Positions 16,858 to 26,448 of a DNA stretch of 34,821 nt are shown piece by piece (the stretch's first letter is position 1; every line of letters begins with the position of its first letter). The stretch covers positions 1 through 34,821 of the forward strand of contig CANHKG010000019.1 of assembly GCA_947460455.1 (NCBI GenBank), read 5' to 3'. The position numbers and the translations under genes are program-made. A model generated the notes under the pieces. That model was given only the letters and a program-made list of their open reading frames with translations, had not been told where the DNA came from and did no database searches. This DNA comes from Rhodospirillales bacterium (GTDB lineage: Bacteria > Pseudomonadota > Alphaproteobacteria > Acetobacterales > Acetobacteraceae).

Positions 16858-17091
16858 TCACCGCCAGCCGCGATTCCCCCAGCCGCCATGCCCCCAGCCA
16901 CCATGCCCCCACGGGCGATGGCCGTAGCTGGGCCGGTAGCCGCCGAAGCTGCCGCCCACATAGATCGACGGCGGCGGCACGTACACCGGGGCCGGTGCCG
17001 CATAGTAGCTGTCCACCGGGTAGGCGACGCACCCGCCCAGGGCCAACACGAACAGGGCGGCAAGGGTAAGCTGGGAGAAAGGCCGGGGCAT
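16858..17091 (-). CDS. Small lipoprotein with Gly/Trp/His-rich tail
   Basis: 77 residues. MPRPFSQLTLAALFVLALGGC is a signal peptide with a lipobox (LGGC), so the mature protein would be lipid-anchored at the cysteine. The mature part starts VAYPVDSYYAAPAPVYVPPPSIYVGG and ends with tandem GHxxWGHGGWGHGGWGNRGW-type repeats. Such tails are common in small outer-membrane lipoproteins of unknown role. It is divergent from the FecR/DUF6600-type gene, with GGAG 9 bases before the ATG. Confidence 0.7.
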   Translation of the reverse strand: MPRPFSQLTLAALFVLALGGCVAYPVDSYYAAPAPVYVPPPSIYVGGSFGGYRPSYGHRPWGHGGWGHGGWGNRGWR

Positions 17092-17231
17092 GAAACAGCA
17101 CTCCGCTGGGAACAGTGAAGTTCTGGTCCTTGAATGCGGCAGCCCGATGGTTGGCGGCGCCCCGGTCCTGCCACGAAGCCCGCGCATGCTCCGGCATGGC
17201 CCAGGATGCAGCGGGCCGGAGAGCACGACCC

Positions 17232-18626
17232 ATGCGCCCCCTGTTCCCAACCAAGCCGCTGCTGGCCCTGTCCCTGCTGGCCCTGCTCGCCATCCCGCCC
17301 GCCCTGGCCCAGGCCCCCGCCGGCCGCCTCGCCGAGGCCAGCGGCCCGGTCTCGCTGCGCCCCATCGGCGGCACCTGGGCCGCCGCCCCGCGCGGCGCCG
17401 CGCTGCTGGAAGGCCAAACCCTGCGCACCGGCCCGCGCGCCCAGGCCGAGCTCGATCTCGGCGCCAACCGCCTGGGGCTGGACCCCGATACCATCCTGCG
17501 CATCGACAGCGCCCACCCCGGCATGCCGGCCTTCACGCTGGAGCAGGGCAGGGCGATGATCCTGCTGCGCAGCCTGCAACCGGGCCAGGTCGCCCGCATC
17601 AACCTGCCGCGCGGCAGCGTCACCCTGGCCGAACCCGGCCTCTACGTGGTCTCGGCGCCGGAAGCCGGCCGCCCGGCCTCCATCGGCGTCAGCCGCGGCC
17701 TCGCCCAGGTCTATGGCCCCGGCGTCTCGCTCGCCGTCCCAGCCGGCCAGACCGGCCTGTTCGGCGGCACCGAGCCGGCAGCGATGCGCGCCGGCGTCGC
17801 CGACGGCTTCCTGGCCGACGATCCCACCCCGCCACCGCCGCAGGTCGTCCGCCCCGCCACCCCGCCACCGCCCGCCACCCCGATCGCGCCGCCCCCCGAC
17901 CTCGCCGGCCTGCCCGGCACAGACCCGCTGCGCCAGCAGGGCAGGTGGGACGACCTGCCAGAGTACGGCGCCGTCTGGTACCCGCCGGTCGCCCCGTCCT
18001 GGAACCCCTATGCCGATCCCTGGCAGGCCGAGCGCTGGGGCTACGTGCCCTACACCAGCGGCGCCTGGATCATGATCGGCCCGCGCTGGGCCTGGATGCC
18101 GCCGCGCCGCGTCCCACCCCCGGCCTGGCGCCACGCCTACCCGCCACCGGGCATGGGCCAGCCGAACCGCTACCCGGCGGCCGTCCCGCCCGTCGCCGTG
18201 CCGCCGCTTCCGGCCCCCAACCCCTTCCCCGCGGCCCCGCACATCACGGCGCCTCGCCCGATGCCGCCCGCCGCCGTGCTGCCGCCATCGGCCATCGCGC
18301 CCGGAGTCTCATTCGTCCCAACGCCGCCGATGCCGCGCCCGCCACTCGCCGCGCCGGTGGCAACGCCCCCCGTCATTGTCTCTCCCGTGATCCCCGCGCC
18401 GCGCCCAAGCCTGCCGGCCGCCCTGCCGCCCCCGGCCGCCCCGCCCCTGGCCGCCCCGCACGTCTTCACCCCACGCCCAACCCCGCCGCCCGCCGCCTTG
18501 CCACCGCCGATGGCCGCACCGCGCATGCCCGCACCCCCCATGGCCGCCCCCCCGATGGCTGCCCCACCTCGCCCAGCCGCGCCCCCGCCGTCGCGCATCT
18601 GCCCGCCCGGACGTACTATCTGTTGA
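17232..18626 (+). CDS. Secreted FecR-like/DUF6600-type protein with long proline-rich tail
   Basis: 464 residues. The signal peptide is MRPLFPTKPLLALSLLALLAIPPALAQ. Residues 30-190 look like a FecR-type beta domain (GPVSLRPIGGTWAAAPRGAALLEGQTLRTGPRAQAELDLG, then RINLPRGSVTLAEPGLYVV). Residues 230-310 contain GAVWYPPVAPSWNPYADPWQ and WGYVPYTSGAWIMIGPRWAWMP, the WYP/GYVPY pattern of DUF6600 proteins. From about residue 300 to the end the chain is almost only proline, alanine and short hydrophobics (repeats of MAAPPMAAPP), ending in a CxxxxxxxC pair. It is probably periplasmic or surface-associated with an unknown partner. It ends 4 bases from a convergent antiporter gene. Confidence 0.75.
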   Translation: MRPLFPTKPLLALSLLALLAIPPALAQAPAGRLAEASGPVSLRPIGGTWAAAPRGAALLEGQTLRTGPRAQAELDLGANRLGLDPDTILRIDSAHPGMPAFTLEQGRAMILLRSLQPGQVARINLPRGSVTLAEPGLYVVSAPEAGRPASIGVSRGLAQVYGPGVSLAVPAGQTGLFGGTEPAAMRAGVADGFLADDPTPPPPQVVRPATPPPPATPIAPPPDLAGLPGTDPLRQQGRWDDLPEYGAVWYPPVAPSWNPYADPWQAERWGYVPYTSGAWIMIGPRWAWMPPRRVPPPAWRHAYPPPGMGQPNRYPAAVPPVAVPPLPAPNPFPAAPHITAPRPMPPAAVLPPSAIAPGVSFVPTPPMPRPPLAAPVATPPVIVSPVIPAPRPSLPAALPPPAAPPLAAPHVFTPRPTPPPAALPPPMAAPRMPAPPMAAPPMAAPPRPAAPPPSRICPPGRTIC

Positions 18627-18630
18627 ACCC

Positions 18631-20211
18631 TCAGTGCGCCGCCTGCCCCAGCTGGTGGCGCAACCGCAGGTCCTCCAGGTCCAGCTCCTCCACCACCGCC
18701 GCCAGCGCGTCATCGTCCAACGCCCCGGCGCGGGACTGCGCCACCAGGTGCACCCGCGCCGCCGCGTTGGCATGCAGCCGCAGCGCCAGCCGCGCTTCCC
18801 GCGCCGCCCGCCGTGCCGCCTGGGTGGGCGCCGCGCCGGCGGCGAAGGCGCCCGCCCGGTCGCGGTATTCGGCCAGAAGATCCGCCGCCATCGCCCCATC
18901 CAGCGGGTCCGCCGCCCGCTGCTCCAGCGCCGCCAGCGCCGCCCGCTGCGCCGCCAGCCGCGCCTGCACCGCCGGGTGCTCGCCCTCCGCCACGTCGCCC
19001 AGCCCCAGCCGCCGGATCAGCGGCCCCAGCGTCACGCCCTGCAGCAGCACCGTGCCCAGGATCACCGCGAAGGTCAGCACGATCACCGCATCCCGCCCCG
19101 GAAACCCCGCCGGCAACGCCAGCGCCGCCGCCAGGCTCACCACCCCGCGCATCCCCGCCCAGGAGATCACGGTCAGCACCCGCGCCGGCGGCACCGGGTC
19201 GTGCTTGCGAACCCAGGGCGGGCGCGACAGCTGCGCCGCCGGAAACACCCACACGAACCGCCCCACGATCACGGTGGCCACCACCGCCAGCGCCGCCGGC
19301 GCCAGCACCTCGGCCTGTCCCGGCCCGATCCGCTGCAACACCCCATGCAGCGAAAGCCCGATCAGGATGAACACCAGCGCATCCATCACGAACACCACGA
19401 ACCCCCACGCCGCCCGCGCCTCCAGCCGCGTGCGCGCGCTCAGCACCTCATGCCGCCGCCAGCCGAACCACACCCCACAGGCCACTGTCGCCAGCACGCC
19501 TGATACCTGCAGCTGCTCGGCCAGGATGTAGCTGCCCCACGCCGCCAGGAAACTCGCCGCCGTCTCCAGATGCGTGTCGTGCAACCGCGCCGCCAGCCAC
19601 GAAAGCGCCCACCCCGCCACCAGCCCCACCGCGACCCCGCCGGCCGACACCGCCAGGAAAGCCCCCGTCGCCACCACCGGGTCGAACACCCCCGTCATCG
19701 CCGCGGCCACCGCGAAGCGATACAGCACCAGGCCCGAGGCATCGTTCACCAGGCTCTCGCCCGACAGCACCGTCACGATCCGCTTCGGCATCCGCAGCCG
19801 CTCCAGCACGGAGGCCGCCGCCACCGCATCGGGCGGGGACACGATCGCCCCCAGCGCGAAGCAAGCGGCCCAGGGCAGGCCCGGCAGCAGCATCTTCGTC
19901 ACCACCGCCACCGTCACCGTGGTGAACGCCACCGCGCCCACCGCCAGCAGCAGGATCGGCCGCAGATTGGCCCGGAACGCCCGCCAGGAGGTGAAGTAGG
20001 CCGATGCCATCAGCAGCGGCGGCAGGAACAGCGTCATGGTCAGCTCGGGGTCCAGCCGGATCTCCGGCACCCCCGGCGCCACCGCCAGCGCCATGCCGCC
20101 CAGCACGAACACCACCGCCGTCGGCACCTGCAGCCAGCGCGCCAGCAACGCCAGCCCCAGCGCAACGGCCAGCAGCACCAGGATCAGTTCGAAGGCATGG
20201 ACCGCGCTCAT
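18631..20211 (-). CDS. Na+/H+ antiporter, CPA1 (NhaP) family
   Basis: 526 residues: about 12-13 membrane helices in residues 1-400 and a cytoplasmic helical tail of about 120 residues. The CPA1 core is present: FLPPLLMASAYF near 65-75, ALGAIVSPPDAVAAASVLERLRMPKRIVTVLSGESLVNDASGLVLYRFA with the ion-binding ND pair, and SWAGMRGVVSLAAALALP. The protein exchanges Na+ or K+ for protons across the inner membrane to regulate pH and salt. The tail (EYRDRAGAFAAGAAP and onward) is alanine/arginine-rich and probably regulatory. It is divergent from the membrane-protein gene at 20268, only 56 bases apart. Confidence 0.9.
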   Translation of the reverse strand: MSAVHAFELILVLLAVALGLALLARWLQVPTAVVFVLGGMALAVAPGVPEIRLDPELTMTLFLPPLLMASAYFTSWRAFRANLRPILLLAVGAVAFTTVTVAVVTKMLLPGLPWAACFALGAIVSPPDAVAAASVLERLRMPKRIVTVLSGESLVNDASGLVLYRFAVAAAMTGVFDPVVATGAFLAVSAGGVAVGLVAGWALSWLAARLHDTHLETAASFLAAWGSYILAEQLQVSGVLATVACGVWFGWRRHEVLSARTRLEARAAWGFVVFVMDALVFILIGLSLHGVLQRIGPGQAEVLAPAALAVVATVIVGRFVWVFPAAQLSRPPWVRKHDPVPPARVLTVISWAGMRGVVSLAAALALPAGFPGRDAVIVLTFAVILGTVLLQGVTLGPLIRRLGLGDVAEGEHPAVQARLAAQRAALAALEQRAADPLDGAMAADLLAEYRDRAGAFAAGAAPTQAARRAAREARLALRLHANAAARVHLVAQSRAGALDDDALAAVVEELDLEDLRLRHQLGQAAH

Positions 20212-20267
20212 GATCGCAATGGTATACGAATCCGGGGCGCCCGGTCGTCCTCAACCTCAGGTTCGCC

Positions 20268-20786
20268 ATGCCCCGCATCGTCCGCCGATTGCTGAACCTG
20301 CTGCTGCTCCCGCTCGCCCTGCTGATGGTGGTGCTGGAAGACCTGGTCTGGGCCGGCGCCGTGGCGGTACTGCGCGGCCTGCGCCGCACGTTCCCGGTGC
20401 GGGCCGCCGATGCCTGGCTGCACACGCTGCCTGGCTACGCTGCCCTGCCGCTGTTCCTGGTGCCGGAGGCGGTGGGCCTGGCCGGCAAGCTCTGGGCCAT
20501 CGCCCTGCTGGCCGGCGGCCACAGGCTGGAAGCGCTGGAGGCCTATGTGCTGATCCGCCTTGTCAGCACGCTGATCTCCGTCTTTATCTACCAGGCCTGC
20601 GAGGCCGCCCTGCTGCGCATCGCCTGGTTCGCCCGCATCGTCGGCTGGGTGCATGCCGCGCGCGACTGGGCCATGTCCCTGCTGCGCCCCGCCCTCGCCG
20701 TTCTGCATGCCCTCTTCCAGCGCGGCCGCGGCCGCCTCGCCCTGCGCTGGCTCGCCATCCGCCACCGCCTGAGGACCCAACGATGA
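20268..20786 (+). CDS. Hypothetical inner-membrane protein
   Basis: 172 residues with about four hydrophobic segments (LLNLLLLPLALLMVVLEDLVWAG; LPLFLVPEAVGLAGKLWAIALL; VLIRLVSTLISVFIYQACEAALL; SLLRPALAVLHALF) and a strongly basic C-terminus (RGRGRLALRWLAIRHRLRTQR). I recognise no named family with certainty. It overlaps the following HAD gene by 4 bp (ATGA), so the two are translationally coupled. Confidence 0.65.
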   Translation: MPRIVRRLLNLLLLPLALLMVVLEDLVWAGAVAVLRGLRRTFPVRAADAWLHTLPGYAALPLFLVPEAVGLAGKLWAIALLAGGHRLEALEAYVLIRLVSTLISVFIYQACEAALLRIAWFARIVGWVHAARDWAMSLLRPALAVLHALFQRGRGRLALRWLAIRHRLRTQR

Positions 20787-21475
20787 AGCGCCGCGCCGTT
20801 TTGTTCGATGTCGGTGGCCCGATCGACATGGAAATCGACTGGGAAGCCACTATGGACCGGCTGATCCGCGCCGAGGTGGAATCCGCCACCGGCGCCCCGC
20901 TGCCGGACGAGACCTACGCCGCCGCCTGGGAGGCCGCCGTCGCCAGCCACGCCCCCAACGCCTACCAGGCCGTGCTCTGGCAGTTGATGGGCCAGGACGA
21001 AGCGCGCACCCCCCTCGCCTGGGGCCGCATCGCCGCCGCCGCCCGCCAGCAGCGCGGCAAGCCGCAGATCCGCCCGGGCATCGCCCCGCTGCTGTTCGCG
21101 TTGCAGGCCCAGGGCATCCGCCTTGCCCTGGCCGCCAACCAGCCCGCCGCCATGCTCGGCGCCCTGGCGGAGGAAGGGCTGCTGCATCTGTTCGCCGTGC
21201 ACGGCCTCTCCGGCGTGATGGATCTGCGCAAGCCCGATCCGCGCTTCTTCCTGCACATCACCGAAGCCCTCGGCCGCCCGCCGGAGGATTGCGTGATGGT
21301 CGGCGACCGCATCGACAACGACATCGCCCCCGCCCGCGCGCTCGGCCTGGCCACCATCCTGTTCCGCACCGGCCGCCACGCCGCCCAGCGCCCGCGCAAC
21401 TGGCAGGAGCTCCCCGATGCCGTGGTCACCGACATGGTGGCGCTCCGTTCGGCCCTGGCAGGCATGCTCCGATAG
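20783..21475 (+). CDS. HAD superfamily hydrolase (YihX-like phosphatase)
   Basis: 230 residues. Motif I is VLFDVGGPID: the nucleophilic aspartate is kept, but the usual second aspartate (DxD) is glycine, as in FDxGN/FDxGG-type members such as YihX. Motif II lies in LALAANQPA, motif III is the lysine of RKPDPRFF, and motif IV is VGDRIDNDIAPARALG. The helical cap spans roughly residues 18-85. It is probably a small-molecule phosphatase or related hydrolase in the cytoplasm; the substrate is unknown. It is coupled by a 4-bp overlap to the membrane protein upstream. Confidence 0.8.
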   Translation: MKRRAVLFDVGGPIDMEIDWEATMDRLIRAEVESATGAPLPDETYAAAWEAAVASHAPNAYQAVLWQLMGQDEARTPLAWGRIAAAARQQRGKPQIRPGIAPLLFALQAQGIRLALAANQPAAMLGALAEEGLLHLFAVHGLSGVMDLRKPDPRFFLHITEALGRPPEDCVMVGDRIDNDIAPARALGLATILFRTGRHAAQRPRNWQELPDAVVTDMVALRSALAGMLR

Positions 21476-21541
21476 GCATTGGCGATGACCTGAAAACAGT
21501 CTAAAAATTAAAAAATTCGTATATAAGCATGGAGGCTTTCC

Positions 21542-24500
21542 TTGGCCGGCAACGTTTTCTTCAAGGCCATGGAAACCGCGGTAGGCGAGGCAAACGTCTC
21601 CGTCCCCATCGAATTCGTCCGCTCTGGCGCGCTCTCCGGTGCGGTCACGATCCAGTATGGCGTGGTCGGCGATTCCGCCACGGCTGGCGCCGACTACAGC
21701 GCCATGGGCGGCAGCATCGTGATACCGGATGGCGCCGCCAGCGTCATCGTGCAAATCCCGATCCTGGATGACGCCCTGCCCGAGGGCACCGAGGTGCTGT
21801 CGGTCTCGATCATCAGCGTCACCGGCGCCGAGCTTTCCGCCCCGCGCACCCACCGCATTTCGATCCTGGATGACGAAACCCCCGCGCCGCCCCCGCCCGC
21901 GGAGCCGCCGCTGGTCCCGACCCACGACGTTACCCTCGCCCCAGCGTTAGATGGGCTTTCCACGCCGGTGCGCTTCGTCTTCGCCCCCGGCAGCACATCC
22001 ACCGTGCTGGTTGCCGAGAAGGCCGGCCTGCTGCGCAGCGTCAACCTCGAAACCGGCGCGGTGAATACGCTGCTCGACCTGCGCGCCCAGGTGAACAACG
22101 CCACCGATCGCGGGCTGATGGATGTCGTCATCCATCCGGATTTTGCCTCCAACCCGTATGTCTATCTCGCCTACGCGGTGGATCCGGCGGAAACCGCCAC
22201 GCGCACCGGTGGCGCCGGGCGGGACGGTTCGGGCAACCGCTTCGCCCATGTCGTGCGCTACACCATGGACACGTCCGGCCCGCTGCCCACGATCGACCCC
22301 GCCAGCGCGGTGATCCTGGTCGGCGCCGGCGGCCAGAGCCTCAGCGACATCAGTGGCGGCGGGGCAGAGAACTTCACCGACCCCGTCTATGCCGACCGTC
22401 CGGCATCGGATCGCATCTTCGATACCGCAGACCGCGTGGTGGGCGGTTTCAAGCAGGACTACCTGAAGATCGACAGCCTCTCCCATGCCGGCGGCCGCCT
22501 GCTGTTTGGCCCCGACGGCATGCTGTACGTCACCACTGGCGACGGCACCTCCTTCAACTACCCCGATCCCCACGCCGCCGACGTGCAGTCGCTCGACAGC
22601 CTGTCGGGCAAGGTGCTGCGCATCGATCCGATCACCGGGCTGGGCCTGGCCGACAACCCGTTCGCCGGCGAGGCCGAAAGCCTGGCCGACAACCGCGCCC
22701 GCATCTGGCAGTACGGCCTGCGCAACCCCTTCTCCGCCACCTTCGACGAGGAAGGCCGGCTGTTCCTCGCCGATGTCGGCTGGTCCACCTATGAGGAGCT
22801 GGACACCGGCGGGCCCGGCACCAATTTCGGCTGGCCCTATTACGAGGGCGGCGATGGCGGCGTGCTGCTGGAAACGCCGGATTACCGCAACCAGCCGGGC
22901 GCGGATGCGATCTACGCCGCCGTGGCGGCCGGCACGCTGCATGTCACGCCGGCCTTCCGCGCCTTCGGCCATGCCGCGGAGGTGCCCGGCTTCCGCATGC
23001 AGGCCATCATCATGGGCGCCCTGGTGCCGGACAACGCCGCCTACCCCCAATCGCTGCAAGGCCACCTGCTGTTCAGCGACTACATCGGCGGCGCCCTGTT
23101 CTCCTCGGATACCAACAACCGCAACGACACCGGCTTCCTGCTCGACTGGCCCGGCGAGCGTGGCCCGATCCACATGGCGGTCGGCCCGGACGGCCAGATC
23201 TACTACCTCGACATGAGCGCGGGCGAGATCGGCCGCCTCGGCATCGCCGAACGGCCGGAGGGGGGCTCGGCGCGAATCACCATCGCAGCCTCCGAGGCCA
23301 CGAAGCTGGAGGGCACCGGCACCACCACGCCCTATGCCTTCACCGTCACCCGCAGTGGCGTGATGAACACGGCCTTCTCCATCGGCTGGAGCGTGGCGCC
23401 CGCCTTCGAGATCGGCACCAGCCCCGCCCAGGCCGCGGATTTCGCCGGCGGCATTCTGCCGAGTGGCACCGTCTCCTTCGCCGCCGGCCAGTCCACCGCC
23501 ACGATCACCGTTTCCCTGGCTGCCGACAGCGAGAACGAGCCGAATGAGCGGTTCGACGTGGTGCTCGGCACCCCGCCCTCCGGCGTGTCGCTGGCCCTGG
23601 CCAATGTCGGCGGGGTGATCTTCAACGACGATGCCGGGCTCTCCGCCCTGTCGATCGCCGCCGACAAGGGCGGCGCCAGCGAGGGCACCGGCACCTCCAC
23701 CACCTACAGCTTCACCGTCACCCGCACCGGCGGCCTCGACCAGCCGGCCACCGCCAAGTGGAAGGCCGCCGGCGCGCTGGATGGCGGGACGGTGCCGGCC
23801 GAGGCGACCGATTTCGTCGGCGGCACCTTTCCCGGCGGCACCGTCTCCTTCACTGCTGGCCAGTCCACCGCCAGCATCGCGGTTGCGATCGCCGGGGACG
23901 GCCTGGGCGAATACAACGAGCGCTTCGGCATCACGCTGTCCAACCCCTCCGTCAGCGCCATCATCAGCAAGGCGACGGCCACCAGCATCGTCTTCAACGA
24001 CGACGTGAACCTGGCCATCGCGCCCGCCGCGCTGAAGCTGGCCGAAGGAAATACCGGTTCCACCGCGTTCCGCTTCACCGTCTCGCGCATCGGTGTCGGC
24101 GCCGGCAACACCGTTGCCTGGGATGTCGCCGGCGCTGGCGCCACCCCCGCCACCGGGGCGGATTTCATCGGCGGCGCGCTGCCCTCCGGTATCCTCACCT
24201 TTGGCGCCAGCGACTCCAGCCGCACCATCACCATCCCCGTGGCCGGCGACACGGAGCTGGAATCCGACGAGGGCTTCACCGTCACCCTCTCCAACCCGTC
24301 CGGCTCCGCCACGATCACCGCCGCGACCGCGCCGGCGACCATCCTGGGCGATGAGACCAGCATCGCCATCGCGCCGCTCACTGTTCGCCAGGCCGAGGGC
24401 AGCGACGGGCCGACGCCCTTCACCTTCACGGTGACCCGCAACGGTGGCCTCTCGCAGCTTCAGACCGTGGCCTGGCAGGCCCACGGCATTGCCGGCCCAG

Positions 24501-25498
24501 GGACGCTGGCGGCCAACGCCGCCGATTTCGTCGGCGGCGCCTTCCCCGCCGGCATCGCCACCTTCGCGCCGGGCGAAACGGAACAGCAGCTCACCCTGCA
24601 GGTGGCCGGGGACGACCGGCGCGAGTTCAACGAACGCTTCGCCGTCACGCTCTCCAACCCCACCGGCGGCGCCACCCTGGCCAGCGCCACCGCCGCCGCC
24701 CTCGTGCTGAACGACGACACCGCGATCTCGCTCATCACCCCGGGTGTCTCGGTGGCCGAGGGCCACGGCCTCTGGACGAGCATGTCCTTTTATGTGGAGC
24801 GCAGCGGCCTCACCATTGGCACCTCCACCGTCGACTGGGCCGTGGTGCCCGGCGGGGTGGCCGGCACGGTGCCGGTCAATGTCGCCGATTTCTACACCGG
24901 GGAGGGGGAAATGCACGGCACCCTCACCTTCGACAGCAACAGCAACGTCCAGGACATCGTCATCGCCATTGCCGGCGACCAGCTGCCGGAATTCAACGAG
25001 AGCTTCCGCCTCGTGCTCTCCAACCCCACCGGCGCCACGCTCGGCCGCAGCGAAGCCCTCGGGGTGGTGTATGACGACGACCGCATTGCAGGCACCGCCG
25101 CCAGCGAGTCGCTCTGGGGTACCGTGGGGGCAGACCTGTTCCTGATCGGCCTGGGCCACGACACCATCGCCGGCCTTGCCGGGTTGGACCGCTTCCAGTT
25201 CCTGCCCAGCGCGCTCGCCCCGGAAGCGCAGAACAGCTTCACCTTCGGCGATTTCAGCCCGGCGGAGGGCGAACGGCTGGACCTCTCGCGCATCGACGCC
25301 ATTGCCGGCACCGGCGCCAACAACGCCTTCGCGTTCATCGGCACCGCCGCCTTCCAGGGCAATGCGGGCGAGCTGCGCTGGCAGGATCTCGGCAGCCAGC
25401 GCCTGGTGCAGGGCGACGTGAATGGCGACGCGGTGGCCGACCTCACGCTCTACCTGGCCACCCCCGGCCCGGTGCAGCCGGGGTGGTTCATCCTCTGA
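21542..25498 (+). CDS. Large secreted Calx-beta / PQQ-type sugar dehydrogenase / serralysin C-terminus protein
   Basis: 1318 residues. Domain order: a Calx-beta domain (about 10-112); a glucose/sorbosone dehydrogenase type six-blade propeller (about 130-570) with LMDVVIHPDF, RLLFGPDGMLYVTTGDG, GLRNPFSATFDEEGRLFLADVGWSTYEELD and FSDYIGGALF; five Calx-beta repeats ending in the (N)DD motif near 697, 822, 938, 1060 and 1180; and a C-terminal part with degenerate RTX nonapeptides (SLWGTVGADLFLIGLGHDTIAG) and a Ca-binding DVNGDAVADLTLY, like the serralysin M10 C-terminal domain. No N-terminal signal peptide is seen, so type I export via the C-terminus is inferred. The start is TTG 21542 with GGAGG 6 bases upstream. 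An AT-rich leader (21495-21530) precedes it. No ABC exporter genes are nearby. Confidence 0.85.
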   Translation: MAGNVFFKAMETAVGEANVSVPIEFVRSGALSGAVTIQYGVVGDSATAGADYSAMGGSIVIPDGAASVIVQIPILDDALPEGTEVLSVSIISVTGAELSAPRTHRISILDDETPAPPPPAEPPLVPTHDVTLAPALDGLSTPVRFVFAPGSTSTVLVAEKAGLLRSVNLETGAVNTLLDLRAQVNNATDRGLMDVVIHPDFASNPYVYLAYAVDPAETATRTGGAGRDGSGNRFAHVVRYTMDTSGPLPTIDPASAVILVGAGGQSLSDISGGGAENFTDPVYADRPASDRIFDTADRVVGGFKQDYLKIDSLSHAGGRLLFGPDGMLYVTTGDGTSFNYPDPHAADVQSLDSLSGKVLRIDPITGLGLADNPFAGEAESLADNRARIWQYGLRNPFSATFDEEGRLFLADVGWSTYEELDTGGPGTNFGWPYYEGGDGGVLLETPDYRNQPGADAIYAAVAAGTLHVTPAFRAFGHAAEVPGFRMQAIIMGALVPDNAAYPQSLQGHLLFSDYIGGALFSSDTNNRNDTGFLLDWPGERGPIHMAVGPDGQIYYLDMSAGEIGRLGIAERPEGGSARITIAASEATKLEGTGTTTPYAFTVTRSGVMNTAFSIGWSVAPAFEIGTSPAQAADFAGGILPSGTVSFAAGQSTATITVSLAADSENEPNERFDVVLGTPPSGVSLALANVGGVIFNDDAGLSALSIAADKGGASEGTGTSTTYSFTVTRTGGLDQPATAKWKAAGALDGGTVPAEATDFVGGTFPGGTVSFTAGQSTASIAVAIAGDGLGEYNERFGITLSNPSVSAIISKATATSIVFNDDVNLAIAPAALKLAEGNTGSTAFRFTVSRIGVGAGNTVAWDVAGAGATPATGADFIGGALPSGILTFGASDSSRTITIPVAGDTELESDEGFTVTLSNPSGSATITAATAPATILGDETSIAIAPLTVRQAEGSDGPTPFTFTVTRNGGLSQLQTVAWQAHGIAGPGTLAANAADFVGGAFPAGIATFAPGETEQQLTLQVAGDDRREFNERFAVTLSNPTGGATLASATAAALVLNDDTAISLITPGVSVAEGHGLWTSMSFYVERSGLTIGTSTVDWAVVPGGVAGTVPVNVADFYTGEGEMHGTLTFDSNSNVQDIVIAIAGDQLPEFNESFRLVLSNPTGATLGRSEALGVVYDDDRIAGTAASESLWGTVGADLFLIGLGHDTIAGLAGLDRFQFLPSALAPEAQNSFTFGDFSPAEGERLDLSRIDAIAGTGANNAFAFIGTAAFQGNAGELRWQDLGSQRLVQGDVNGDAVADLTLYLATPGPVQPGWFIL

Positions 25499-25504
25499 CC
25501 GGCG

Positions 25505-26428
25505 CTACCGGTTGAATTCCAGCGCCAGCCCCGGCACGGACCATTCCGCGTCGGTCCAATCGAGTTCCACCAGTTGCCCGGTGCCAGAGAGGGTGACATA
25601 GGCCTTGGTCAGCCCCGCGCCGCCGAAACACACATTGGTGGTCATCGGGTCGCTGAACCGCACCACGCGCAGCACCCGCCCATCCGGCGCGATCACCGTG
25701 ACGGCGCCGGTGACCAGGGTTGCCACGCAGATATTGCCGGCGGCATCCACCTTCAGGCTGTCGAACATCTGCATGCCGCCCAGCCCGCACACGAAGCGCC
25801 CGCCATGCGGCTGGCCCGGATGCTTCTTCGCCACGCCCGGCGATTCCAGGTCGAAGGCCCAGATGCGCGCGGTGGGCGTTTCGGCCACGTAGACCGTCTT
25901 GCCATCGGGGGAGAGGCCGACGCCGTTGGGCGTGTTCAGCCGGTAGCCGACTTCCACGATGGAGGAGCCATCGGGCTTGGCGTAGTACAGCCCGCCCCAG
26001 TCCCGGTCGCGCGCGCGGGTCTTGCCGAGGTCGCTGAAGTAGAAGCCGCCATGGGCATCGAACACGATGTCGTTCGGCCCGCGCAGCTTGTGGCCGTTGC
26101 AGGAATCATAGAGGCGGGTCACCGCCCCGCTCACCGGGTCGATCCGCTCGATCCGGCCGGTCTCGTAATCCGCCGGCTGGAGGCCGGGGCGCAGCAGCCC
26201 GTCCATTTCGTGCCAGTCGAAGCCGCCATTGTTGCACACATAGAAGGCGCCATCCGGCCCCACCGCCATGCCGTTCGGCCCGCCGCCGGGCGTGGCCAGC
26301 ACGCGCTTCTCGCCGGTGGGCGAGACGATGGTGATGCACCCGCTGGCGATCTCCACCAGCGCCACCGACCCGTCCTTCAGCCAGACCGGCCCTTCCGGAA
26401 ACCGCAGCCCCGTTGCCATCACGCGCAT
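25505..26428 (-). CDS. SMP-30/gluconolactonase family lactonase
   Basis: 307 residues, a six-blade beta-propeller. The metal ligands of the family can be placed: glutamate in GLRFPEGPVWL, asparagine in YRLNTPNGVGLSPDG and aspartate in MQMFDSLKVDAAGN. GPNDIVFDAHGGFYFSDLG supplies the usual central loop. Members hydrolyse sugar-acid or other lactones. The ATG at 26428 is preferred over the one at 26443: GGGGG lies 8 bases before it and it begins MRVMATGLRFPEGPVW, typical for the family. It is the last gene of a four-gene minus-strand operon, 20 bases after the dehydrogenase stop. A cytoplasmic lactonase acting on a product of the same pathway is likely. Confidence 0.88.
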   Translation of the reverse strand: MRVMATGLRFPEGPVWLKDGSVALVEIASGCITIVSPTGEKRVLATPGGGPNGMAVGPDGAFYVCNNGGFDWHEMDGLLRPGLQPADYETGRIERIDPVSGAVTRLYDSCNGHKLRGPNDIVFDAHGGFYFSDLGKTRARDRDWGGLYYAKPDGSSIVEVGYRLNTPNGVGLSPDGKTVYVAETPTARIWAFDLESPGVAKKHPGQPHGGRFVCGLGGMQMFDSLKVDAAGNICVATLVTGAVTVIAPDGRVLRVVRFSDPMTTNVCFGGAGLTKAYVTLSGTGQLVELDWTDAEWSVPGLALEFNR

Positions 26429-26448
26429 TGTCGTTTCCCCCATGTTCG

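Noticed and set aside
21947-25159. 1070-residue minus-strand frame antisense to the Calx-beta protein
   Set aside because: It is an antisense shadow of a repeat-rich, high-GC gene. The real domains are on the plus strand.
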